The position numbers and the translations under genes were made by a program. A DNA stretch of 64,000 nucleotides from Microbacterium halotolerans (lineage in GTDB: Bacteria > Actinomycetota > Actinomycetes > Actinomycetales > Microbacteriaceae): contig NZ_QVLP01000018.1 of NCBI RefSeq assembly GCF_003569805.1, forward strand, positions 1 through 64,000, given 5' to 3'. Position 1 is the stretch's first letter, and each line of letters starts with the position of its first letter. Positions 9,301 through 17,470 of this stretch are shown one piece after another. The notes below the pieces were generated by a model. It ran no database searches. It was not told where the DNA came from and saw nothing but the letters and a program-made list of their open reading frames with translations.

Positions 9301-12300
9301 ACCAGATGCTTCTCGCCGTCGACAGGGAAGTCGAAGCGGTGCTTCAGATCGACGTCGGCCATCTGGAAGGCGTTGCCCGCCAGACGCGTGGACAGCTGAC
9401 CGGAGCCGGCGACCATCTCCTGAGAGAACGTGGTCAGACCGCTCGCGCCCTTCGGCTCCTTGGCGACGATCGGCGCGTTGCCGTCCAGCGCCGTCAACTG
9501 TTCGGCGGTGAGCGAGACGACTGAGCTGATCGCGATCCGGTCCTGCTGTCCGCCGACATCGCCGGTGTACTGCAGGCGGCCTTCGCCCAGCAGCGCTGTG
9601 CCGTCACCGTCGTCGGCGTTCACGGTGATCTCGCCACCGACGAGTTCGCCGCGGCGGGTGCCGGTTGAATCCACCAGCGCTTCGCCCTCGACCGGCGCAG
9701 TGCCGAAGTGCTCAACGAGAGCATAGTCCTCCGCCCAGACCGCGGCCGGATCGTTCTCGATATCGTCGGTGCCGTAGTATGCCCAGATCGTGGTCGCGCC
9801 GGAGCGGGCCTCGGGAACGCGGACCCAGACGACGCTCGTGCCGTTGGGGTTCCAAGTCTCCACTTCGAACGGCATCGGAACACCGTCGTTGGTGGTGAAT
9901 GCGATGCGTGACGGGTCGTCTTCGCCGACGCCGGTCAGCTCCAGCCGCACTGGCACATCGGAGAATGTGCTGCGGGTGCTGTTGCCGACCGTGATGGCCT
10001 GACGACGTTCCGCGTCGGTGGCAGCCCACGCGATCTCGGACCCATCGGTGGCGACGGCGCCCGTCAGCTCCCGCATCCGCGCCTCACGCGCCAGGAAGTC
10101 CTCCAGCTGCGTGAGTCCGCTCTGCTGGGCGGAAGAAAGCGCGTCGATGCTTGTACGCACGGTGGCGACGGCATCCGCATCTGACGCAGTGAGCTCATCC
10201 ACGCCGGGAAGAGCATCGATCTGCGCGTCGACAGGCGTGATCTCGCGATCGATGCCGAAGCTCTCGAACAGACGCGGCTGCCCCTTGTCCCGGATATCGT
10301 ACACATCGACTGTCAGCCGTCCCTCCGTGACGTTGACGGCGACGAAGTTCTCGGTGCTCTGCTCGCCGGTGCGGTCGAACAGCTGCAGGTACGCCTCCAG
10401 GTCGATGCCGCTCGAGGCTGACGTCGCCTGACGGTAGTGCTTGGCGCCGGAGGTGTTCGGCAGAAAGTAGATCGTGCCCTCGGGGTCGACGGTGTATTCG
10501 GTGCGCTTGCCGCCGACGATCTCGGTGATTACGTCGGTTTCGACGACTGCGGCGTTCTCCACGCCGTTGGGATCGGAGATGAGCTGCTTGGAACGGCTCA
10601 TCACATGGTCGTGGCCCTGCAGGACGAGGTCGATGTCGAGCTCGTCGATCAGTGGGACGAGCGCATCACGCATGGCGATGATGTCTCCGTCATCCAGGTG
10701 GTTCGCCGTCGTGTACATACCCTTGTGCATCGTCACGATGATCCACTGCGCGCCGCGTTCGCGTGCCTGAGTGACATCCTCGCGGAGCCACTCGATCTGC
10801 GCGTCGGAGACCGACTGCGCGCCGTCCTCGTTCGTGTTGAGCATCGCGAAGTGTGCGTCGTTGTAGTCGAACGAGTAGTAGGCGCCCTTGGCGGTGTTCT
10901 GGCCGTTCGGCGCTTCCAGTGCGAAGTGGTCGACGAATGCGTTCGTGGCCTGGTCGTGGTTACCAGCAACCGGGGCGATGGTGGTCGCGAGCAGGCTGGA
11001 CTGCGCGGAGTTCAGCAGATCGCTCCAGTCCTGTTCGCGTTCGCCGTGCTCGACGACGTCGCCGTTGTGCATGAGGAACTCTGCGGACGGGATCGTCGCC
11101 AGCGCTTTGCTCATCGTCGCCGCCGAGAGCTCAGCCTCGGAGATGTTCTGCGACTGGCTGTCGGTCAGGTCGATGAATGTGAAGTCCGACTCGCCGTCGC
11201 TTGTGACGAACGTGCCGATGTTGCTCCAGTTCTGCGAATCGGGATCGCCCACCCGGTAGAAGTAGCGCTCTCCGGCCGTCAGGTCTGTGGCGACCGCTTG
11301 GTAGAAGGTCTCGCCGTCCTGGCTGGTCTTGCGCTCAGCGTCGATCGTGACGGGGTCGGAGAGGTCGCGCGAGAGTGAGAGCTGGACGGATCCGGTCTCG
11401 CCGAGTTTGGAGTACCAGGTGAAGGCGCGCTGAGTACCGGGGTCACCGAAGAACGTGGTGGTGATGCGATCTGGGAGGTCACTCGGGTGCACGAACTTCG
11501 GAATCGGGTGGCCGAGAGCGGCGTCGAACGTCCAGTCCTGCGCGAAGTCCCAGCCGTTCTCTTCATACGTCGCCTGCTCGCCGAGGGCAGCCCCGGTCAT
11601 GTCGGCGCCATGCTGATCGGTTGCGGTGCCGGTGACAGGGGAGCCGCCGACGGTGATCTCTGCGTTCGCGAGGTTTTTCGAGAGCGTGGGCACGCGGTAC
11701 GCGCCGCTGGTCTGGTAATAGCCGAGGATGCGACCGGCGAAGCCAGGGGCCGTTCCGCGGAAATCGACTTCGCCGGAGAAGGCGACGTTGCCGCTGATCT
11801 CGATGTTGTTGCCACTGCCGGGATAGGCGACGACGAGCGCCGCATTGATGCCGCGGGTTCCGGAGCCGCCGTCTGCGGTGCCAGCGACTGTCACCGAGAG
11901 CAGGTTCTGGTGGATGACGGTGGAGTCGTGTGCGTAGGAAGTGATTCCGGCCGGCATCTTCTTCGCGGTGACCGAGCCGTCGACCCAGTTGTGCTGCACG
12001 CGGCTGGCACCGCGCAGCTCGGCCGCCAGCCCCGCGGCTTTCTCCGCGCCCGCAGCGCGCAGATCAGCGTCGATGATGCTGACGCCCTCGATCCGGGCGT
12101 CGGTCGCGATGACGGCGAGGCCGGCGATGTAGTCGGATTCGGAGGTGCTGTCGCTGTGTGCTGCGACGCCATCAAGTACGAGATCACGGATGCTGCCGCC
12201 GCGGAGTTCGCGGATGAGCCCGAGCCGTGGCGACGAGGCGCTGGGAGCGTAGACGATATTCGAGATGGTGTGGCCCTGGCCCTCGAGAACCGCGGTGAAC

Positions 12301-13574
12301 TGATCGATTCCGGCGAACGGCGCGCGGTCGGAGAAATCGAGATCCGCAGCGAGAGCGAAGTGGGTCGCGTCGGTGTAGCGGGCGTTGTCGGCGTTGAGCT
12401 GCTCGGCTAGGAACTCGAGATCGGATGCGGTGGCGACCTCGAACGGAGCATCCTCTGTCCCCGCGCCATTGAGCGTGTACGTGTACTTCGGCACCGGGTG
12501 GCCGAGTGCGGCGTCCCAACTCCACACATTCGAGAAGTCCCATCCGAGGCTCTCGTAGGTGCTCTGCTGGGCGAGGTCGGCGGGAGCGGCGTCGGTGCCG
12601 TTCTGGTTCTTGGTGCCTGGGCCGGTGACCGGAGCGCCGCCGATCGTGATGTCCGTGCTGGCGAGGTTGTCAGTCGCTGTCCAGCCATCGTAGGCAGTGT
12701 AGCCCGCGATGCGACCGACGAATCCATCCGCCTTGCCGTCGTAGTCGATCGAGCCCGACAGTGCGACGTTGTTGCTGTACACGCTGCTGTTGGGGGTGCC
12801 TGGATAGCAGACGACGAAGCCCGCGACGTTGCCCCTCGTGCCGTTCGGCCCTCCCGGGTTCAGCACAGTCAGGTCGGCGACGACCAGGTTGCGGGAGATC
12901 ATCGTGGCGTTCTTGGAGTACGCAGAGACGCCTCCGGGCATCTTGGCGGCTGTAACCGTCGCATCCACGTAGTTGTCGATGATCGTGCCGCCCTCGGCCT
13001 GGGCGACGAGGCCGGCGACCTTGTCCGACGAAGTACCCGTCAACTCGGCGTTGATGACGCTGTTTCCGCGGACGGTGCCGCCGCTGAGCAGCGCTGCGAT
13101 GCCGCCGACCCAGCCCGTGCTCGTGCCGTTGTCCGCTGACAGGCCGTCGAGCGTCAGGTTGGCGACCGTGCCGCCCTTGAGGTTCTGGATGAGGGCGAGA
13201 CGCCCGTTGCCGGGCGGCCGTCCGCCATAGACGAGATCGGAGATGGTGTGTCCCTGTCCGTCCAGTACGCCCGTGAAGGTGTCGAAGCCGCGCAGCGGCG
13301 CTTCGTCGGCCATGTCGATGTCGTCGACGACGTCGATGTGTGAGGCGCTGCGTGCTCCCAGGTCGGCGTTGATCCACTCGGTGAGTGAACGCAGATCTTC
13401 TGGGCTGTCGATCTGGTAAGGGTCTGATGCGATGCCCTCGCCTTCGATACCATCTGGTGCCGCAGCGACTGCTGCCGTCGGAATCATCGGTGCCACGAGG
13501 GCACCGACGACGGCTGCCGCGAGCGCGAAGGCGCCGAGTTCGTGTCTTTTCTTTTGTTGCACAGTGCGAGGCAT
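6327..13574 (-). CDS. Giant LPXTG-anchored surface protein with two metallophosphoesterase domains
   Basis: A 2415-residue secreted protein. After a signal peptide (about 1-40) come two tandem copies of a GLUG-like module (about 40-360 and 365-690; both contain DGQGHTIS or EGQGHTIS, AAKMPGG or AKKMPAG, and end ALGHPVPK or ALGHPIPK). Then a purple-acid-phosphatase-like N-terminal domain (695-795), metallophosphoesterase 1 (795-1000: NGDVVEHG, GNHDQ, GHDH), a DUF2341-like domain (1185-1325), a concanavalin/LamG-like domain (1340-1505), an Ig-like stretch (1525-1610), metallophosphoesterase 2 (1795-2040: HAGD, GNHDY, MHDS, GGHIRG), a fibronectin type III domain (2170-2260), and LPETG near 2373 with a membrane helix and RRRR tail. 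In domain 2 the usual GHxH reads GHIR. Probably a wall-anchored phosphatase or nucleotidase; the substrate is unknown. The sortase gene is not in the window. The ATG at 13574 is chosen for its signal peptide and a GGGAGA upstream. Confidence 0.85.
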   Translation of the reverse strand: MPRTVQQKKRHELGAFALAAAVVGALVAPMIPTAAVAAAPDGIEGEGIASDPYQIDSPEDLRSLTEWINADLGARSASHIDVVDDIDMADEAPLRGFDTFTGVLDGQGHTISDLVYGGRPPGNGRLALIQNLKGGTVANLTLDGLSADNGTSTGWVGGIAALLSGGTVRGNSVINAELTGTSSDKVAGLVAQAEGGTIIDNYVDATVTAAKMPGGVSAYSKNATMISRNLVVADLTVLNPGGPNGTRGNVAGFVVCYPGTPNSSVYSNNVALSGSIDYDGKADGFVGRIAGYTAYDGWTATDNLASTDITIGGAPVTGPGTKNQNGTDAAPADLAQQSTYESLGWDFSNVWSWDAALGHPVPKYTYTLNGAGTEDAPFEVATASDLEFLAEQLNADNARYTDATHFALAADLDFSDRAPFAGIDQFTAVLEGQGHTISNIVYAPSASSPRLGLIRELRGGSIRDLVLDGVAAHSDSTSESDYIAGLAVIATDARIEGVSIIDADLRAAGAEKAAGLAAELRGASRVQHNWVDGSVTAKKMPAGITSYAHDSTVIHQNLLSVTVAGTADGGSGTRGINAALVVAYPGSGNNIEISGNVAFSGEVDFRGTAPGFAGRILGYYQTSGAYRVPTLSKNLANAEITVGGSPVTGTATDQHGADMTGAALGEQATYEENGWDFAQDWTFDAALGHPIPKFVHPSDLPDRITTTFFGDPGTQRAFTWYSKLGETGSVQLSLSRDLSDPVTIDAERKTSQDGETFYQAVATDLTAGERYFYRVGDPDSQNWSNIGTFVTSDGESDFTFIDLTDSQSQNISEAELSAATMSKALATIPSAEFLMHNGDVVEHGEREQDWSDLLNSAQSSLLATTIAPVAGNHDQATNAFVDHFALEAPNGQNTAKGAYYSFDYNDAHFAMLNTNEDGAQSVSDAQIEWLREDVTQARERGAQWIIVTMHKGMYTTANHLDDGDIIAMRDALVPLIDELDIDLVLQGHDHVMSRSKQLISDPNGVENAAVVETDVITEIVGGKRTEYTVDPEGTIYFLPNTSGAKHYRQATSASSGIDLEAYLQLFDRTGEQSTENFVAVNVTEGRLTVDVYDIRDKGQPRLFESFGIDREITPVDAQIDALPGVDELTASDADAVATVRTSIDALSSAQQSGLTQLEDFLAREARMRELTGAVATDGSEIAWAATDAERRQAITVGNSTRSTFSDVPVRLELTGVGEDDPSRIAFTTNDGVPMPFEVETWNPNGTSVVWVRVPEARSGATTIWAYYGTDDIENDPAAVWAEDYALVEHFGTAPVEGEALVDSTGTRRGELVGGEITVNADDGDGTALLGEGRLQYTGDVGGQQDRIAISSVVSLTAEQLTALDGNAPIVAKEPKGASGLTTFSQEMVAGSGQLSTRLAGNAFQMADVDLKHRFDFPVDGEKHLVTQVYDGMTYSVFVDGEEVHSELIEYRSTYGDPSVPTTIGDYYTADGALSSPFSGEISEVQIAGVAFRPDLERFRYEHYLGDAVSYSDVVARSDEKVTLVVESPSEGDSLEAGLVEVVGTVSQRSEMVAIVAGEEVLRTPVDSGTFTVEVPLNALGEQSLELRAEAAGSSATAQVQLDVSDTTAPKRPEVSDDASSARGEDAEVTLTVSPDSDDREQLTTTLFANATVPLTAENTVVRTGTSTDRTPEAITPDSGTATASLLPTTVGDDANPYQIYTITLTEEQAVQDQLHFAWKGRGDQRRVSAHIWDATASAWTLSGAGSSNAGEEFSLDITAGAEAISAERTVTLLIWRGLASSPWADGTDYTAEPDVADYDWGLDHVPDTQLYAQAYPDLMADQFQYMVDRSEERDTRLIVHAGDLVNREFLSQEYQWHNAEKSVRLWEDAAIPYLVSWGNHDYSDSRNNRVMLPKYYPMDRFAAAIKGSEWSFGGSHSIDNYYYTGEVDGANLLVLTLGFFSSNNAGDAGLGWAADVIASHPDHTVILAMHDSVKAGANRWANKNITDRLIAPYSNVQLVLGGHIRGTGVASYSRDDGSMAYGILTDYQGRVYGGQEYLRHLSFDAENGLLYANTYSPLLDKTTSDGIWHRKIDETKIPGFHGTDSENFVLELDLGGTTTRSVSTSGLSLAVGDPVQVGAPVTSIGDEQVEMVLTGATAGVEYEWYADLEDAAGNITRSPVSVFTVATSDAERPSVPQDVNASAAGADTVRVSWAPPAQDGGSMIVRYEVAVGAQTTTVDGSTLSTDVSGLAAGTHEVTVRAENVAGWSELSAPVEVELTGDETPTPSISVTGSFVPGGTIQVNGSGFSADTEYALELHSDPVALGTVTTDAAGTLDGAATIPASVTAGVHDVAVMQDDAIIASAQILISADSGSHGDDGTGETDVPNEGLGGHLPETGDDLAWLGWVAGGAVLLLALGGVFVIRRRRLTLEVSVR

Positions 13575-14004
13575 CAGGCGAGTCGTCTCCCGGTCTTTTC
13601 TTGGGGGCGGAAGCCTCCGGCGCCGAGGAAGTAGCTGCCGGTCGAGGGCCGCGCCCAGTCGAGCAATGACAGTTGGCCAGCGAGTACCGGGACGATGACG
13701 AGAAGCTGGCGCCCGAATGGCCAGCGGGTTAGCAGGTTCTGCGCACGGTGCACCAGCCTCCTGGCCCTTCCCAGCGAACACAGGAGGCCGGAACCGGACA
13801 TCGAGAAGCATGTGAAGCGGCACGGGGCGTCTTCCTGGAAAGAGCCGCGCCGCCCGAGCCGATATGTCGGTGGCGATGAGAACTGTGCGTGTGCTGAGTC
13901 CTGGTCCTTCGACTGTCGTCCGACATGCTGCCCTGGCGCCACCAAAGCAACGAATAGGTGCTCCAGTTGGTTGCTGGACCATCAGAGCGAACGAGAGGGA
14001 GACA
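13575..14004. other. Apparently non-coding stretch upstream of the giant surface protein
   Basis: About 430 bases with no reading frame showing convincing codon bias on either strand. It must hold the promoter of the minus-strand surface protein gene and, with the oxidoreductase remnant next to it, looks like decayed DNA. I see no repeat or operator that stands out. Confidence 0.5.
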
Positions 14005-14150
14005 GTGAAGATTCTGATCAGTGGTGCAGGAGCGGCAGGACTTTGTGCGGGCATCGGTCTGACGCGCGCTGGGCACGAAGTCAGGATCATCGAGTGTGCG
14101 GACCACCTGCGCGTCAACGGCTTGCCTATCGAGGTGCGCGGGGATGCCGG
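14005..14150 (+). pseudogene. N-terminal remnant of an FAD-dependent oxidoreductase
   Basis: From a GTG at 14005, with GAGGGAGA upstream, the frame reads VKILISGAGAAGLCAGIGL, then TRAGHEVRIIECADHLRVNG and LPIEVRGDA. That is the start of an FAD-dependent monooxygenase of the PHBH fold: the GxGxxG dinucleotide loop, the acidic end of strand 2, and the RVNGxPIxVRGDA block of this subfamily. After about 48 residues the similarity stops and the frame runs into low-complexity sequence that overlaps the iron box of the next operon. So only a fragment survives. Confidence 0.6.
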
Positions 14151-14272
14151 CCTGCGTTTGCGTGCGGTGAGGGGTGCCGAAGCCCGCGACGGTCCGCACG
14201 ACTCCATCGGGGGCGACTGCGCGCTCGCGCATTCTCAGCGGATCCGTCGGCCTCGCGGATTGGGAGACAGGC

Positions 14273-14291
14273 TGAGGTAAGGCTACCCTTT
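14273..14291 (+). promoter_or_regulatory. DtxR/IdeR-type iron box of the first siderophore operon
   Basis: TGAGGTAAGGCTACCCTTT matches the consensus TTAGGTTAGGCTAACCTAA at about 14 of the first 17 positions. It lies 36 to 54 bases before the binding-protein start and touches TATAGG, a possible -10 element. A DtxR-family repressor with bound Fe(II) would switch the operon off when iron is plentiful (inferred). Confidence 0.75.
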
Positions 14292-14326
14292 ATAGGTTCG
14301 ATGTCTTCTGAATGAAACGGGATCAG

Positions 14327-15397
14327 ATGTCACCTTCGCAGTCTCTGCGGCGCGCTTTCGGCTTCACAGCCGGGGCGCTCCTTCTTGTCGCGCTCGCCGG
14401 GTGCGGCGCATCCGAGGTCGTAGAGGAGCCGCCGGCGCAGGTTGCCGGCGAAGGCCAGACCGACTATCCGCTGACGCTGGACAACTGCGGGCGAGAGGTC
14501 GTTGTCGAGAACGCTCCGCAGCGGGTCGTGTCCCTCGACCAGAACTCGACCGAGATCCTGCTCTCGCTGGGACTGGAGGGTCGGATCGTCGGCACGGCGT
14601 CGTGGACGGATCCCGTGCTCGATTCTCTTGCGAAGGCGAACGAGCAGGCTCCTCGTCTCGCCGACGATGCGCCGACATACGAGGTGCTGCTCGCGGCGGA
14701 TCCCGACTTCGTGACGGCTTCCTTCGGGCGTCACTACAAGCCGGAGGGCGGCGTAGCCTCCCGCGATCGGCTGGGCGAGACCGGCATCGGGTCCTACCTG
14801 TCTCCCACCGACTGCGAGGGCGACCTGAGCATCAACGGGGGAGGAACACGCACGACGCCGCTGACGCTCGACTCCCTCTACCAGGAGATCCGCGAGCTCG
14901 CGGAGATCTTCGATGTGCAGGATCGCGGGGAGGGCCTGGTCGCGGACCTCGAGGCGCGGAGCGCGGCGGCCCTGGACGGCGTGGACCTCGACGGGAGGAC
15001 TGTCGCGTTCTGGTTCGCGGACACCCGAACGCCGTACATCGCCGGAGGTCTCGGATCCGCGTCGCTGCTGGCGAGGCTGACGGGGATGGAGAACGTCTAC
15101 GCGGACGTCGACGACGACTGGCCGGCCGTCGGCTGGGAATCCCTCGTCGAGCAGGAGCCGCAGATCATCGTGCTCGGCGACCTGCAGCGTGATCGGTTCC
15201 CGGGCGACCGGCTCGACGAGAAGATCGCGTTCCTGCAGGACGACCCGCTCACCAGCACTCTCGATGCGGTGCGGGACGAGTGCTTCATCGTTCTGCACGG
15301 GGCTGAGATGAATCCGTCCATCCGATACGTCGACGGTCTGGAGAAGATCCGAGCGTGGGCGCAGGCTCCCGGCGGATGCGCGGCCGGTGAGCGCTGA
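14327..15397 (+). CDS. Iron-siderophore ABC transporter, substrate-binding lipoprotein
   Basis: A 356-residue class III (FepB/FecB/TroA-like) solute-binding protein. The lipoprotein signal peptide ends in LAGC, about residue 26. The mature part starts with CGREVVVENAPQRVVSLDQN, the conserved opening of siderophore-binding proteins, followed by the first lobe (STEILLSLGL), a linker helix and a second lobe. It would sit on the outer face of the membrane and hand ferric siderophore to the permease 10 bases downstream in phase. An alternative ATG at 14312 adds five residues; ATG 14327 has AACGGGA in front. Regulated by the adjacent iron box. Confidence 0.9.
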   Translation: MSPSQSLRRAFGFTAGALLLVALAGCGASEVVEEPPAQVAGEGQTDYPLTLDNCGREVVVENAPQRVVSLDQNSTEILLSLGLEGRIVGTASWTDPVLDSLAKANEQAPRLADDAPTYEVLLAADPDFVTASFGRHYKPEGGVASRDRLGETGIGSYLSPTDCEGDLSINGGGTRTTPLTLDSLYQEIRELAEIFDVQDRGEGLVADLEARSAAALDGVDLDGRTVAFWFADTRTPYIAGGLGSASLLARLTGMENVYADVDDDWPAVGWESLVEQEPQIIVLGDLQRDRFPGDRLDEKIAFLQDDPLTSTLDAVRDECFIVLHGAEMNPSIRYVDGLEKIRAWAQAPGGCAAGER

Positions 15398-16469
15398 CGC
15401 AGTCGAGGGCGCCCCGGCCGCCGCTGCGCGCCGCGTGCGGCGGAAGCCGTTCCCGCGCCCGGCCATCGCGGGGCTGCTCGCCGCCGCAGGAGTCGCGATG
15501 TTCCTCGTCTCGGTGGGGGTCGCCGTGACGCTGGGGCCAGCTGACGTGTCGCTCGTGAACGTGCGAGACGTCGTCACGAACCACCTGGGCCTCACAAGCA
15601 TCGTCGTGCGAGCCTCTGAAGACGCGATCGTGTGGCAGGAGCGCCTGCCGCGCGCGCTCGTCGCCGCCGCATGCGGGGCGGGGCTCGGCCTCTGCGGAGC
15701 GATCCTGCAGTCGCTGCTGCGGAACCCTCTCGCGGATCCGTTCATCCTCGGCGTGTCCTCGGGCGCATCGACGGGCGCGGTCGCGGTGGGCATCCTCGGG
15801 CTCGGAGGAACCGTCGTCGGGCTGTCGGGCGGCGCCTTCATCGGAGCGCTCGTCGCATTCGGTCTGGTGCTTCTGCTCGCCCGGTACTCCACCGGAGGCA
15901 CGGGCAGCATCGTGCTCGCCGGGGTCGCGAGCACGCAGCTGTTCTCCGCGCTGACGTCGCTGATGGTCTTCGCCTTCGCCGACTCCGATGCGACGCGAGG
16001 CGTGATGTTCTGGCTGCTCGGATCCCTCGAGGGGATGCGTTGGCACGACGTGGCGCTCACCGCGGCCGTCGCGACTGCGGGAGCGGTGATCGTCCTGCTC
16101 CACACGCGCTCGCTCGACGCATTCGCATTCGGCGACGACGTCGCCGCCTCGCTCGGCATCCACGTCGCGCGCACGCGCACGATCCTGCTCGTGCTGACGG
16201 CACTGCTGACGGCGACTTTCGTGAGCGTCGCCGGGGCGATCGGGTTCGTCGGCCTCGTGCTGCCTCACGCCGCCCGAATGATGTTCGGCCAGCGTCACAC
16301 GCGAGTCGTCCCGGCGACCGCGTTCCTCGGCGCCATCTTCATGGTGTGGGTGGATGCGGGGTCCCGCGTGGCGTTCGCTCCGACGCCGCTGCCCGTGGGT
16401 GTCGGCACGGCGCTGGTCGGCGTGCCGGTCTTCGTGCTCCTCCTGGTGCGCAGAGGGGCCCGCGCATGA
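15387..16469 (+). CDS. Iron-siderophore ABC transporter permease (FecCD family)
   Basis: A 360-residue integral membrane protein with the FecCD/BtuC pattern of about ten helices. Recognisable blocks are LPRALVAAACGAGLGLCGAI, QSLLRNPLADPFILGVSSGA and the C-terminal GAIGFVGLVLPHAARM coupling region that contacts the ATPase. Only one permease gene is present, so it probably works as a homodimer. The GTG start overlaps the binding-protein gene by 11 bases, and the stop overlaps the ATPase start (ATGA). Confidence 0.92.
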   Translation: MSADAVEGAPAAAARRVRRKPFPRPAIAGLLAAAGVAMFLVSVGVAVTLGPADVSLVNVRDVVTNHLGLTSIVVRASEDAIVWQERLPRALVAAACGAGLGLCGAILQSLLRNPLADPFILGVSSGASTGAVAVGILGLGGTVVGLSGGAFIGALVAFGLVLLLARYSTGGTGSIVLAGVASTQLFSALTSLMVFAFADSDATRGVMFWLLGSLEGMRWHDVALTAAVATAGAVIVLLHTRSLDAFAFGDDVAASLGIHVARTRTILLVLTALLTATFVSVAGAIGFVGLVLPHAARMMFGQRHTRVVPATAFLGAIFMVWVDAGSRVAFAPTPLPVGVGTALVGVPVFVLLLVRRGARA

Positions 16470-17254
16470 CGCTCGGTGCTGACCGCGTATCGTGGCGCAG
16501 AGGGGGTGCGCTCGTCGTCGATGAGATCACGCTCGCACCGCAGGCCGGGGATCTGGTCGGGCTTCTCGGGCCGAATGGATCCGGGAAGTCGTCCCTCCTG
16601 CGCCTGCTCCATGCGGTGTCTCGGCCTGACTCGGGCATCGTCACGCTCGACGGCGATGACATCGGCACGTTGGGCCGTCGCACCGTAGCCCGGCGCATCG
16701 CCGCGGTCAGCCAGCATGCCGAGACGGACACCGACATCACCGTGTACGACGTCGTTCGGCTCGGTCGTACACCGCATCGCTCTCTGTGGGGCGGGAGCAC
16801 GCATGCCGACGAGCACGCGATCCTGGAGGCGTTGGAGCGCGTCGAGCTCAGTGAGAAGGCCGACCGCCTGTGGAGATCCTTGTCCGGCGGCGAGCGCCAG
16901 CGGGCGCACATCGCGCGGGCTCTCGCCCAGGAGCCGAGGGAGCTGCTGCTGGATGAGCCGACGAATCACCTCGACATCCGGCACCAGCTCGATCTGCTGC
17001 ACCTGGTCTCGCAGCTGGAGGTGACGAGCATCGTTGCGATCCATGATCTGAACCTCGCCGCGATGTTCTGCGACACAGTCGTCGTCCTGAAGCAGGGGCG
17101 CGCCGTCGCCGCAGGAACCCCGGCCGACGTCCTCACGCCCGCCCTGATCAAAGACGTGTACGAGGTGGACGCCGACGTGGCGCGCGACCGAAGCGGCCGG
17201 ATGTCGATCACGTTCGCGATCCCGACGCGATTCAGAGCGACGGGTGCCGGCTGA
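16466..17254 (+). CDS. Iron-siderophore ABC transporter ATPase
   Basis: A 262-residue ATPase of the FepC/FecE class. Walker A GPNGSGKSS is at about residues 33-41, the signature LSGGERQR near 134, Walker B ELLLDEPTNHLD near 155, and the switch His is in IHDLNLA. It energises the FecCD permease encoded just upstream and overlaps it by 4 bases. It ends the first iron operon; no terminator hairpin is obvious. Confidence 0.92.
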   Translation: MTLGADRVSWRRGGALVVDEITLAPQAGDLVGLLGPNGSGKSSLLRLLHAVSRPDSGIVTLDGDDIGTLGRRTVARRIAAVSQHAETDTDITVYDVVRLGRTPHRSLWGGSTHADEHAILEALERVELSEKADRLWRSLSGGERQRAHIARALAQEPRELLLDEPTNHLDIRHQLDLLHLVSQLEVTSIVAIHDLNLAAMFCDTVVVLKQGRAVAAGTPADVLTPALIKDVYEVDADVARDRSGRMSITFAIPTRFRATGAG

Positions 17255-17423
17255 GGCGAAGACGACGGTGCGCGTTCGGGCGTGTTGCTGCGTCCATCAA
17301 GCCGTTCGGACAGTCGGGGCAGTGCTTCGTGGACCAGCCATGCATGTCTGGCTGCGATGGTGATGGCAAGGTCGTTGGCTGCGGCAGTGACATCGGCGGA
17401 ACGCTCGGGTTGCAACCACCCGT

Positions 17424-17462
17424 ACTTACTCGGTAAGTTCTAATGAGCGCTTACTGAGTAAG
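17424..17462 (+). promoter_or_regulatory. Two palindromic operators in front of the PadR gene
   Basis: ACTTAC-TCG-GTAAGT at 17424-17438 and CTTAC-TGA-GTAAG at 17450-17462 are both perfect palindromes with 3-base spacers, centres 25 bases apart. The second overlaps the ribosome site AAGGAG, so binding would block expression. The shared core is TTAC-N3-GTAA. Autorepression by the PadR-family protein encoded 9 bases later is inferred. Confidence 0.75.
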
Positions 17463-17470
17463 GAGTGGCG

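Noticed and set aside
13575..14207. N-terminal extension of the giant surface protein by about 210 residues
   Set aside because: The signal peptide that the protein needs begins at 13574; the upstream part is not coding-like.
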